This document shows positions 1 to 7,304 of a DNA stretch of 9,325 nucleotides, piece after piece; the first letter of the stretch is position 1; every line of letters starts with the position of its first letter. Below the pieces are notes generated by a model. The model was not told the origin of the DNA, did not search any database, and worked only from the letters and a program-made list of their open reading frames with translations. The stretch is from Spirochaetaceae bacterium (GTDB lineage: Bacteria; Spirochaetota; Spirochaetia; Treponematales; Breznakiellaceae): assembly GCA_031284085.1 (NCBI GenBank), contig JAITAM010000027.1, forward strand, positions 1-9,325. Reading direction: 5' to 3'. A program made the translations under genes and the position numbers.

Positions 1-1
1 A

Positions 2-106
2 GACTTGCTTGAGATAGCCACCCGCATTACAAACACGGTGAAGGACATAGGCAGGGTTACCTACGATATTTCGTCAAAGCCACCTGCAACGATTGAGTGG
101 GAATAG
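2..106 (+). CDS. guaA: GMP synthase (glutamine-hydrolysing), C-terminal end only
   Basis: The first 34 codons, open at the left edge and closed by TAG at 104-106, encode the end of a GMP synthase. GuaA makes GMP from XMP, ATP and glutamine in the cytoplasm, the last step of guanine nucleotide synthesis. The visible peptide includes the near-invariant family ending with [17 protein letters not shown], which belongs to the C-terminal dimerisation domain that helps form the XMP site. The amidotransferase and ATP-pyrophosphatase domains lie outside the window, so the integrity of the gene cannot be judged. No T-rich intrinsic terminator follows the stop; instead a hairpin-rich repeat array begins about 45 bp downstream. 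The identification is strong because this C-terminus is highly conserved. Confidence 0.93.
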   Translation, partial: DLLEIATRITNTVKDIGRVTYDISSKPPATIEWE

Positions 107-151
107 CCGTCCAGCAGCCTCTCATATTCCAGCCAGCCTCTGTCTACGCTC

Positions 152-266
152 AAGGTCTATCCCGCACGAGCGTGCAGGCTTAGAGTTGCTGGCAACTTAG
201 CTCTATAGTTGTCGGTAACTCAGGTCTATAGTTGCCATCAACTTAGACTTAGAGTTGTTAGCAACT
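152..266 (+). repeat. Array of five 23-bp tandem units, each with a small inverted repeat
   Basis: Four 14-bp inverted repeats start at 184, 207, 230 and 253, exactly 23 bp apart. Each has the form AGTTG-NNNN-CAACT (copy 2 has TAACT). The arms are conserved while the central four bases vary: CTGG, TCGG, CCAT, TTAG. The single arm change leaves a G-U pair in plus-strand RNA. The 9-bp spacers are related to one another (caggcttag, tagctctat, caggtctat, tagacttag). One further unit to the left (152-174) keeps the spacer (aaggtctat) and the phase, but its centre is a different palindrome, GCACG-AG-CGTGC at 164-175. The array lies between guaA and an IS remnant. It could be a 3'-UTR structure, a protein-binding array or a dispersed intergenic repeat family. 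It resembles no named element that I can identify. Confidence 0.8.
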
Positions 267-274
267 ATGCTTTA

Positions 275-596
275 GGCGTACTGACATAATTTGTTTAGTT
301 CACGAGCATGAACAGATTTAGCCCACACACGTGGATAGGATTATCACAGTGCTTTGCAAAAACTTAAGGCAGAGGAATCGAGATTTAATCCTGGAGTACC
401 ACCGAAGTGGAATAGAGTTCATCCATGGAAATATGGCGTGGAGCTGTATAAGAAGCGGAAAGAGATAGAAAGGTTTTTCTTACGGTTCAAGAGGTTTAGA
501 GGGAAATGCACCCGCTATGAGAAGCTTGATCGTATGTTTGTGGCTTTTATCTATCTGGTTTGTATTTATATCTCTTTCCCTTAATGTGAACACGCC
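275..596 (+). mobile_element. Remnant of an IS5-family insertion sequence, internally deleted
   Basis: The right end, read inward from 596, is GGCGTGTTCACATTA. The left end from 275 is GGCGTACTGACATAA, matching at 11 of 15 positions, so the two are plausible terminal inverted repeats. The bases just outside are TTA on the left and CTA on the right, similar to the short YTAR or TNA targets used by IS5-family groups, although the duplication is imperfect. About 320 bp remain, against roughly 0.8-1.2 kb for a complete element. The missing part is the middle and the 5' portion of the transposase gene, so the deletion junction lies somewhere between about 290 and 339. The element cannot move by itself but might be mobilised by a full-length relative elsewhere in the genome. 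Confidence 0.65.
339..584 (+). pseudogene. IS5-family transposase, C-terminal fragment
   Basis: The open frame after a TAG at 336-338 encodes about 81 residues ending at TAA 582-584. It carries the Y-(2)-R-(3)-E-(6)-K signature of DDE transposases in the segment YKKRKEIERFFLRFK, where the Glu is the third catalytic acid. The downstream TRYEKLDRMFVAF motif is typical of the IS5 family C-terminus. Upstream, the residues around PPKWNR match the segment that precedes the catalytic Glu in this family. Both catalytic Asp residues and the N-terminal DNA-binding region are missing, so the product would be inactive. A TTG at 354 could serve as a start codon, but nothing suggests the fragment is translated. 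The stop lies within the right terminal repeat, as is common for compact IS elements. Confidence 0.85.
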
Positions 597-624
597 CTAG
601 GTTAGGAACAGCCTGCGATTGCTC

Positions 625-3600
625 TTAGAGGGTAGCCCTTAACTCTACCGCCCGCTCTACAATCTCAATTAAATAGTCAAGGCGGTAGCTCGACTGCTTC
701 TGTCCGCCTTTCAAGGTGGCGATTATGCCGGCTATTGCTTCAAGCCGCTTGTTCTTAATAGACTTGGCCGGCTTGCCGATTTTGGCAAGCGGCGCTTGGA
801 AGGCCGCATCATTATCAAGAATAAGGAATAACGGTGCATACAAAAGCGCCTTCTCAAAGGATTCCTTGCTAAACCACGTTATATCCTCAAACACATTGAC
901 GCCAAGAAGCGCTCGGAAGTCGCTTGTATGGTAGTTCTCAATGAGCAGCGACGCGGCGTTAATGGGGAAAGACTTTTCCGGGCTGGTCCGCGACAGTACC
1001 GCCAGAATGAGATCAACAACAAAGTGCGCGTCATATTCAGCAAAACCCATCTTGGTATAGGCCTCGCACAGTTTGCGATCCAAATGCCACTCTCGGGCAA
1101 GGTTTGCGGCATCTTCGCCGGCGCCTGTCTTGGACAGTAAGCGCAGCAACGACAAAACACCGTAGCCTACGAGGTAAGGTCTGATATGCTGTAACTGCAA
1201 ATGAATGTCTTTTAAGAATAGGCGCGTTGCCTTGCGGACACGCGGCGGCACACGCTCTTGTTTTTTGCTAGACTCGGAGAAAGAGCCAGCCAATTCCTCC
1301 AGCTTATTGATCCGGCATAGGTAAGCGGTTAATTCTTCATAGAAGAGATCCGGTGGTTTATCGGTGAGAGAAGACATTTTAATAGCGGCGGCGATAAAGC
1401 TGCGCACCGTCTGCTCAAAATACTGAGCGCTGCTCCCGAGCGAGATGGCTTTCTCTTCGGCTAAAAGCGCCATGAAAGGCTCATACAGTTCAGCCATGAA
1501 AATATCTTGTACTGCCGCTTTAAGATCGTATATGCCCTGCCCGCCTAATCTGCTGTGAATTAAGGACCAGCGCCTGTCGTTTGTGTCAGACTGCTCGCTA
1601 ATATCAAGAAAAACCTGCGACTCATAGCCGGAAAGCACTACGAAAAGGCCGCGTTCAGCAATTTCCTTTGAAGAGCGGATGTACCATAGGCCGGACTTCT
1701 GCTCGCGGAAGGTAACAAAGTATCGGCTGTCATTGTGGAGGCACAGAGCTGCGCATAGATCGTCTTTGCGGGCCTCTCCATTCTTTTGGGGAATACTAAC
1801 CGCACCAAGACGAATCCAGCCGGAGCTTTGGTGATAGGAATTATTGTACAAGACCAAAGCACGCTCATCTCCCTCGCGGTTTGAATAGGCAAAGACGTTT
1901 TCGTTTACCGATCCTTCAACAGTAAAGAAATCGTAGAGGCAAAAATAATTACTTCCTGAGAATACCGCCCGCCGCTTCATCAAAGGAAAGATTTCCCGTT
2001 CGTGCCGCCGTATCAGGTCTTGATCCGGCGTCTCATCACGGTAAGAACGCTGGTATTCCATGCCGTACTTCTCAGAAAAGCCTTCGATCTGTCCATGACC
2101 GAACATAGGAAGGCCGGGCATCGTTACCAATAGCGTACATATACCAAAGTATTTATCGCCGCTTCCAAACTGTACTATTGCAGGTTCTTCATCCGGATTG
2201 TTCATAAAATTGACAAAGCGTTTTAGGACTTCCGGATCAAACTCAAGGGTATTCTTGATGGTCGCTCTGTATTTGGCATTCTCCTCGTTCTTCAGCATAT
2301 TCATAAAAGCCGAATTATAAACTCGGTGCATACCCAATGTGCGGACAAAGTAACCTTCCATCATCCAGAAAGCCTCAGCTAAAAGCAGAGTTCCCGGCGC
2401 CTCTGCCGCGCATCTATCAACCACTTCCCGCCAAAATTCATTGGGGATATGCCGGTTAAATTCGTCTGTGGAAATCGCGTGTTCTGCTCGGCTTGCAATA
2501 TCGCCGCCATGTCCGGGTTCCGGATACCACAGTCTTTGTATGTGCCGCTTAGCGAGAGTCATTGCCGCATCAAAGCGGACAATAGGAAACTGCTGGCAGA
2601 CACCGACAATGGTACGGATTACAGCCTCCCTTGCATCTGGGTTAAGGAAGTCTATCTGTGCAGTATCGTTCCATGGCATGGAAGTGCCGTCATTACCATG
2701 ATAAATGTAGCGGGTCTCGCCGGTTTTGTTATCAACGCGGCGGAACACAACAGCGGCATCGCTGCGGGTAAAGTAATGAGACTCAATTTGTACGGTAACA
2801 TCCTCGCATCCGGACAAATTGCCGCAGTCAAACCGGTAGTCCGGATACGGTGAATAAGGCAGTTGAAGGAAGCGCTCCGGATGTTCAATCATCCACCGCG
2901 AGTCTATACCAGTGTGGTTAGGCACCATGTCAGAACCGAGACGGATTCCCCGCTTGGCGCAGCGCTCGCGCAAATTAGCAAGGGCATCCCAGCCGCCTAG
3001 TTCCTTGGCAATGTCGTAGTCATAAAGACTATAGGCGCTTGCGGCGGCCTCAGGGTTTCCCGTCCATTGCTTTATCGTTTTTGATGCAGCGCTCCGTTCC
3101 CACAAACCGATAAGCCACAATCCGCTGAAGCCGCTGTTGAAAAGTATATCCAGCTCTTCATCCGGGATTTGATCAAGAGTTTTAATTTCACGCTCGTATT
3201 TTTGTGAAAGTTGATAAAGCCATACCAAAGTTGACTTTGCCATAAGCACTGTTTTAGGCATCCAATCTTGATCAGGACTAAAATGCTCGTACTCGTCAAA
3301 TCCGGTATACGTGTAGACTTGGGTGGGACCTGAACCAAAGAATACCGGCTTGTTTTCCTCCGCCATTACATCTAATCCTGTGAGGAGTCGTGTAGTAAAT
3401 TTTTTAAGGAACAAGCCCCACTGTTTCCGCATAAAATCAAGCTGACCGGAAAGAGAGTCCGGCGAAGCAAGAGCCGGCGCTCTGAGCATATCCCACAAAT
3501 TAGTCTTTCCGGGGCCGAAACCGGGCAGGCTCTTGAAGTGTTCCTGCAACTCCGCCACCGCTTCCGAATAGACAGTTTTTTGTTCAAGAGCGGTATCGTC

Positions 3601-4149
3601 AAATAAAAAAAGAAAAGGCTTAAAGGCCGGATTCAAATTGGCAAGCGCAAGGAGGAGTATCTCTTCAAGAGAAAGCGCCCTGTGCGTTTCGTTGCCGGTG
3701 CGGCCGGCTATATATTCATCAACAGAAGTAGTCCCGGCATACACAGCTTGCGGCGGAAACTGTGTGGTAAAGTTAGTAAGCAGCTCTGTGGTACGATCCG
3801 TACCGAGCCTAGTATTAAGCCGTTGTATAGCCGTCTCAAACAGATCCGCTTGAACTTGCTGTCGGTATAAGACCACGAGAAAGTGTAGAATCTCATCAAT
3901 AAGTCCCATAGCATTGAGGTCGCCGGCACGCACCGCCCATTCCGGATGGGCAGTATTAAGCCTAGCTGCTAGATCCCGCACCTGCCGGAAATCAGCAAAT
4001 ATCACATTACCAGTAAGGGAGAAAAGCGGTACCGGAAGAGAAGCTTCTTCACGGACTAATCGGCAAATATGGAATTGCCGATTTGCTTCCAAAGTATTTT
4101 GTGTTAAATAAGGAGCAAACTTTTCAAAGGAAACAACAAGTATATTCAT
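625..4149 (-). CDS. Alpha-amylase family (GH13) protein with long N- and C-terminal extensions
   Basis: This 1174-residue protein has a GH13 catalytic barrel from about residue 300 to 740. Conserved region I is DMVPNH (407-412). Region II is RFDAA (525-529) with the predicted nucleophile D527. Region III is AEAFW (591-595) with the predicted acid/base E592. Region IV is NNPDE (650-654) with the transition-state Asp D653, but Pro stands where most family members have His. The 300-residue N-terminal part has no domain I can name. A beta-rich segment (about 740-850) follows the barrel, then a mainly helical tail (850-1174). There is no signal peptide, so it probably acts in the cytoplasm on alpha-glucans or related sugars. 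Substrate, and hydrolase versus transferase activity, cannot be read from the sequence. The gene stands alone; its ATG lacks a Shine-Dalgarno site and sits close to a promoter-like sequence. No later Met gives a better start. Confidence 0.88.
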   Translation of the reverse strand: MNILVVSFEKFAPYLTQNTLEANRQFHICRLVREEASLPVPLFSLTGNVIFADFRQVRDLAARLNTAHPEWAVRAGDLNAMGLIDEILHFLVVLYRQQVQADLFETAIQRLNTRLGTDRTTELLTNFTTQFPPQAVYAGTTSVDEYIAGRTGNETHRALSLEEILLLALANLNPAFKPFLFLFDDTALEQKTVYSEAVAELQEHFKSLPGFGPGKTNLWDMLRAPALASPDSLSGQLDFMRKQWGLFLKKFTTRLLTGLDVMAEENKPVFFGSGPTQVYTYTGFDEYEHFSPDQDWMPKTVLMAKSTLVWLYQLSQKYEREIKTLDQIPDEELDILFNSGFSGLWLIGLWERSAASKTIKQWTGNPEAAASAYSLYDYDIAKELGGWDALANLRERCAKRGIRLGSDMVPNHTGIDSRWMIEHPERFLQLPYSPYPDYRFDCGNLSGCEDVTVQIESHYFTRSDAAVVFRRVDNKTGETRYIYHGNDGTSMPWNDTAQIDFLNPDAREAVIRTIVGVCQQFPIVRFDAAMTLAKRHIQRLWYPEPGHGGDIASRAEHAISTDEFNRHIPNEFWREVVDRCAAEAPGTLLLAEAFWMMEGYFVRTLGMHRVYNSAFMNMLKNEENAKYRATIKNTLEFDPEVLKRFVNFMNNPDEEPAIVQFGSGDKYFGICTLLVTMPGLPMFGHGQIEGFSEKYGMEYQRSYRDETPDQDLIRRHEREIFPLMKRRAVFSGSNYFCLYDFFTVEGSVNENVFAYSNREGDERALVLYNNSYHQSSGWIRLGAVSIPQKNGEARKDDLCAALCLHNDSRYFVTFREQKSGLWYIRSSKEIAERGLFVVLSGYESQVFLDISEQSDTNDRRWSLIHSRLGGQGIYDLKAAVQDIFMAELYEPFMALLAEEKAISLGSSAQYFEQTVRSFIAAAIKMSSLTDKPPDLFYEELTAYLCRINKLEELAGSFSESSKKQERVPPRVRKATRLFLKDIHLQLQHIRPYLVGYGVLSLLRLLSKTGAGEDAANLAREWHLDRKLCEAYTKMGFAEYDAHFVVDLILAVLSRTSPEKSFPINAASLLIENYHTSDFRALLGVNVFEDITWFSKESFEKALLYAPLFLILDNDAAFQAPLAKIGKPAKSIKNKRLEAIAGIIATLKGGQKQSSYRLDYLIEIVERAVELRATL

Positions 4150-4155
4150 AAATAC

Positions 4156-4189
4156 AGTTTAGTATACTGATACAAAATTGGTCAATTAA
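4156..4189 (-). promoter_or_regulatory. Candidate promoter of the GH13 gene, possibly giving a leaderless mRNA
   Basis: On the minus strand TTGACC (4185-4180) is followed after 18 bp by TAAACT (4161-4156). An alternative pair is TTAATT (4189-4184), 17 bp, TATACT (4166-4161). In either case transcription would begin within about 0-6 bases of the ATG at 4149. No AGGAG-like sequence lies between the -10 box and the start codon. The call rests on box similarity alone. Confidence 0.45.
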
Positions 4190-4254
4190 AAACAGAGCTG
4201 GATTGGAGTATTATTATCAAAGCGAGTCTTTGGCAAAGAAGGCTGTGGCGCCAT

Positions 4255-4285
4255 AAAAAAGCGGCCTTGTTTTTCTTCAAGGCCG
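4255..4285 (-). terminator. Rho-independent terminator of the glyA operon
   Basis: Read on the minus strand, a perfect 8-bp GC-rich stem (CGGCCTTG at 4285-4278 pairing with CAAGGCCG at 4269-4262) encloses an 8-base loop. One base after the stem comes a run of six T residues (4260-4255). It lies about 55 bp beyond the glyA stop and before the GH13 promoter, so it separates the two transcription units. Confidence 0.88.
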
Positions 4286-4339
4286 TTCAAATATTTCTCC
4301 GTGTCAATATGACTAACGGAGTTCTCTCAAGATTTAATT

Positions 4340-5821
4340 TTAGTGGAAGCTTTTTGTTAGGAAGTCGAGGTCAAGCGCGGGATAAACTGGGAACTGGGAC
4401 AATAACTTTTCTACTTGTGCTATAGCCTGCGTTTTTGCAGCCGGGTCCGTTATATATTTTGCTTTATTATCACCCGCCGGCTTGGTGTTTTTAAGCACCA
4501 ATGCGATAATCGCACCTAATTCTTCCATTTCAGTGCTTTTCATGCCAAGGGTAGTAACCGCTGCCGTGCCAATGCGAAGACCGGAAGTGTACCATGGACC
4601 ATTCGGATCAAAAGGCAAACTATTACGATTTAAGGTAATGTTGCAATCATACAAAGCACTTTCTGCCTGCCGTCCGGTAAGACCGAAGCTGCGGACATTA
4701 ACCAAAAAGAGATGATTATCAGTGCCGCCGGTGAGTATGTGCATACCGTTTCTAGCACAAGAAGCGGCTAGGACTTGAGCATTTTCGACAATATCGGCTG
4801 CATACCGCTGAAACTCCGGCGTGCTAGCTTCACGGAAGGCAACGGCTTTTGCCGCAATAACATGAGGAAGCGGGCCGCCCATAGTAAGAGGACAGCCTTT
4901 ATCCAAAGCTTCGGCAAATTCATTTGTTGATAAGACCAAGCCGGCACGAGGACCGCGCAGGGTTTTATGCGTGGTACTGGTAACAATATGAGCATGTTGT
5001 ACCGGATCGTAATCACCAGCAAACACTTTACCTGCTACCAAGCCGGCAAAATGCGCCATATCAACCATAAATACCGCCCCGATTTTATCGGCAATTTCTC
5101 GCATACGCCGAAAATCGATCTTTCGAGGATATGCCGAATAGCCAGCTAAAAGAATCAAAGGCTTTATCTCTAAAGCTTGTCGTTCAATAGCGTTATAATC
5201 TAAAAGTCCAGTCTCTTCAGAGACCGAATAACTATAGACATCAAACATTCGTGCAGAAATGTTATAGCGGTAACCGTGAGTTAAATGCCCTCCAGAATAG
5301 TAATCAAGTCCGAGTAATTTCTGTCGGCCCAAATCGGCTCTCAGTTCCTGCCATTGCTCATCAGTTAATTTATACAGATTTGTTTGACCGTATTTTTTCA
5401 ACGCAGGGTTTTCAACTCTTGTAGAAAGAATAGCCCAGTAAGCAAGCAAATTAGCATCCGCTCCGCAGTGCGGCTGAACATTAGCATACTCAGCACCAAA
5501 AAGCGTACAAGCGAGCTCTGCAGCGCGGGATTCTATTGCATCAACATTCTCATTACCAGCATAAAACCGATGACCCGGCATTCCCTCTGCGTATTTATCA
5601 GTGAGGAGGTTGCCCATAGCAAACTGTACAGACGGGGAGCAGTAGTTCTCAGATGCAATCAATTTAATACGCTTACGCTGACTTGCCAATTCTTTTACTA
5701 TAGAAGATGCAATTTCCGGAGAATGTACAGCAATTTCCTGCAAATTACACAAGTAACCTAAAATAACCGGATCTACTTTATCCGGACCAACATTTGCTAA
5801 GTACTCCTCTATCGGCTTCAT
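4340..5821 (-). CDS. glyA: Serine hydroxymethyltransferase (glycine hydroxymethyltransferase), long form
   Basis: This PLP enzyme interconverts serine and glycine while moving a one-carbon unit to or from tetrahydrofolate in the cytoplasm. The PLP-binding lysine is K286 in the TSTTHKTLRGPR motif, with cofactor-contacting D254 and H257 in VDMAHFAGL. The early LIASENY motif (residues 54-60, including E58) and the YAEG segment are present, as is the carboxylate-binding R416 in SGLRIGT. At 493 residues it exceeds the usual 415-420 because of about 50-60 extra residues around 132-190 and a longer N-terminus. Long forms of this kind are known from spirochaetes and chlamydiae. The start is fixed by AGGAG (5832-5828) six bases before ATG. 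The gene is last in a probable three-gene operon, 16 bp after the chemoreceptor stop, and is followed by an intrinsic terminator. Confidence 0.96.
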   Translation of the reverse strand: MKPIEEYLANVGPDKVDPVILGYLCNLQEIAVHSPEIASSIVKELASQRKRIKLIASENYCSPSVQFAMGNLLTDKYAEGMPGHRFYAGNENVDAIESRAAELACTLFGAEYANVQPHCGADANLLAYWAILSTRVENPALKKYGQTNLYKLTDEQWQELRADLGRQKLLGLDYYSGGHLTHGYRYNISARMFDVYSYSVSEETGLLDYNAIERQALEIKPLILLAGYSAYPRKIDFRRMREIADKIGAVFMVDMAHFAGLVAGKVFAGDYDPVQHAHIVTSTTHKTLRGPRAGLVLSTNEFAEALDKGCPLTMGGPLPHVIAAKAVAFREASTPEFQRYAADIVENAQVLAASCARNGMHILTGGTDNHLFLVNVRSFGLTGRQAESALYDCNITLNRNSLPFDPNGPWYTSGLRIGTAAVTTLGMKSTEMEELGAIIALVLKNTKPAGDNKAKYITDPAAKTQAIAQVEKLLSQFPVYPALDLDFLTKSFH

Positions 5822-5837
5822 TACCTTCTCCTAACTT

Positions 5838-7259
5838 TTAACTTTTTGTTTGAAATCCTGCTATAACTTCGTCCATTTGAGCAATAGCTGTAATATTTTG
5901 TTGTAATACGTTCAATGACTGTGATACTAACTTATCAGCGTCAGCTGCTTCAGCAAATACAGCAGCTGCATTTTTTTTAACATCTTCAGTAACGACATCA
6001 AGTTTTTGTATCTCATTCTTGATTACCGTACTCTCAGAGAGTACTTTACCGGAACTGTCTTGGATATTTTTGGTAACTTGTTTTATTCCTTCAAGATCAT
6101 TGATAATCTGCGTTGCATTTCCGGTTTGTTTATTCATCGCCTGTAGCATTTCTCGTTCATTTTTTGTAACTGTATTCATTGAATTGAAAATAGTATCAAA
6201 TGAAGCATTGGTTGTATCAGTTGTTTTAACCGCAAGCTCAATAGAATCCTTTAATACTTTCATGTTTTCATTGATAATCTTTGACTGTTGGTTAGAATTT
6301 TCAGCAAGCTGGCGGATCTCATTAGCAACAACCGCAAAACCACTTCCAGCCGTTCCTGCATGAGCTGCCTCTATTGCAGCATTCATAGCCAGCAGGTTTG
6401 TTTGGCTTGCTATTGCATGAATCACTTTATTTGCTTCAAAAACAATATTTGACTGGTTATAAAGCAGCTCGACCGTTTCTTTTAACTTGAGCAGCTCGGC
6501 ACGACCAATTTCAACATTAGTGCTTAACGTGTTACATTCGGTAGTATTTTGTTGAAGACTACTGGTAATTGCCCGTATGTTGCCTATAAGTGTTTCAATA
6601 GTTGAAGCGCTTGTGGTTATATGTTCAGACTGTTTATTAATAGCATCGTTCTGCAGCTTCAAGCTTTTGCCAACACTATCGATATGAGAAGATACTTCTC
6701 TCGCACTATCCTCTTGTTTTCTAAACATTTCGCGTACTCCATCAACGCTAGTGTTAATCTTTGAAAGAGATAAGTGGGTTTTTTCCATATTTTGCCGCAG
6801 TATACCAACACCTTTTTCTGTTTCAGCATTCTTGGTGCGTATTTTATTGATCACGTCGCTTAGATAGGCAAGAAAAGTATTGATACTCTTTCCTAAAATA
6901 CCGATATCATCATCTTTCTCTGCTAGCCGGATAGAAAGATTGCCGCTGCCGGAAGTAAGTTGATCCGTAGCAGCAGTAATTCCTTTCAAAGGAGCGTTAA
7001 TTTTAGCGGCGATGTAAAAGATCAAGGCAACTCCAAGCCCCATTGCACCAAGATTACCTACAATAAGTAACCACAGTTTTTCTGATCTTACCGTTATTTC
7101 TGCTATGAATAGCATTATAACTTCACAGACATAAAACTGTATCAAGAATACACTAACGAGTTGTCGCCGGAACAGTGTTTTTGCCAACGCTATCCACCCT
7201 ACAGCTCCAACAACGGCTATAATGCCGCCTACCAAAAGACGTAACGCTTGCTCATTCAT
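5838..7259 (-). CDS. Methyl-accepting chemotaxis protein without a periplasmic sensor domain
   Basis: The product is a 473-residue inner-membrane chemoreceptor that would signal through CheW and CheA to the flagellar motor. Three hydrophobic segments (about 8-30, 33-57 and 63-88) are separated by only a few residues, so there is no room for a periplasmic ligand domain. A HAMP-like linker follows (about 89-142), then a long coiled-coil signalling domain. The hairpin tip is [20 protein letters not shown] (283-302), continuing into [18 protein letters not shown]; canonical receptors usually have EAARAGE and GRGFAVVADEIR here, so a few tip residues differ. The C-terminus (QTKS) lacks a CheR-tethering pentapeptide. 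AAGGAG (7273-7268) lies eight bases before the ATG. It sits between a DUF2147 gene and glyA in the same direction. Its signal could be membrane state, a partner protein or an internal ligand; nothing here decides. Confidence 0.94.
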   Translation of the reverse strand: MNEQALRLLVGGIIAVVGAVGWIALAKTLFRRQLVSVFLIQFYVCEVIMLFIAEITVRSEKLWLLIVGNLGAMGLGVALIFYIAAKINAPLKGITAATDQLTSGSGNLSIRLAEKDDDIGILGKSINTFLAYLSDVINKIRTKNAETEKGVGILRQNMEKTHLSLSKINTSVDGVREMFRKQEDSAREVSSHIDSVGKSLKLQNDAINKQSEHITTSASTIETLIGNIRAITSSLQQNTTECNTLSTNVEIGRAELLKLKETVELLYNQSNIVFEANKVIHAIASQTNLLAMNAAIEAAHAGTAGSGFAVVANEIRQLAENSNQQSKIINENMKVLKDSIELAVKTTDTTNASFDTIFNSMNTVTKNEREMLQAMNKQTGNATQIINDLEGIKQVTKNIQDSSGKVLSESTVIKNEIQKLDVVTEDVKKNAAAVFAEAADADKLVSQSLNVLQQNITAIAQMDEVIAGFQTKS

Positions 7260-7304
7260 AACTAACGCTCCTTGATTAAAAAAAATATAGTTTGATTTAA
7301 GAAT

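Noticed and set aside
152..266. CRISPR-like array
   Set aside because: The repeated part is 14 bp and the intervals only 9 bp, with the spacers resembling one another. No cas gene is nearby. This is a tandem repeat, not a repeat-spacer array.
298..313. GTTCA-N6-TGAAC inverted repeat as a regulatory site
   Set aside because: It lies within decayed IS sequence with no intact gene to control, and short 5-bp arms are expected by chance.
585..624. Terminator for the GH13 gene
   Set aside because: No stem followed by a T-run is visible on the minus strand in the 40 bases after its stop; transcription may end further on or by a factor-dependent route.
2449..2853. 134-residue plus-strand open frame inside the GH13 gene
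   Set aside because: It is antisense to conserved barrel sequence including catalytic regions, with no ribosome site or family resemblance seen.
5384..5761. 125-residue plus-strand open frame inside glyA
   Set aside because: It is antisense to the well-conserved N-terminal half of GlyA and its translation is rich in residues typical of a non-coding frame.
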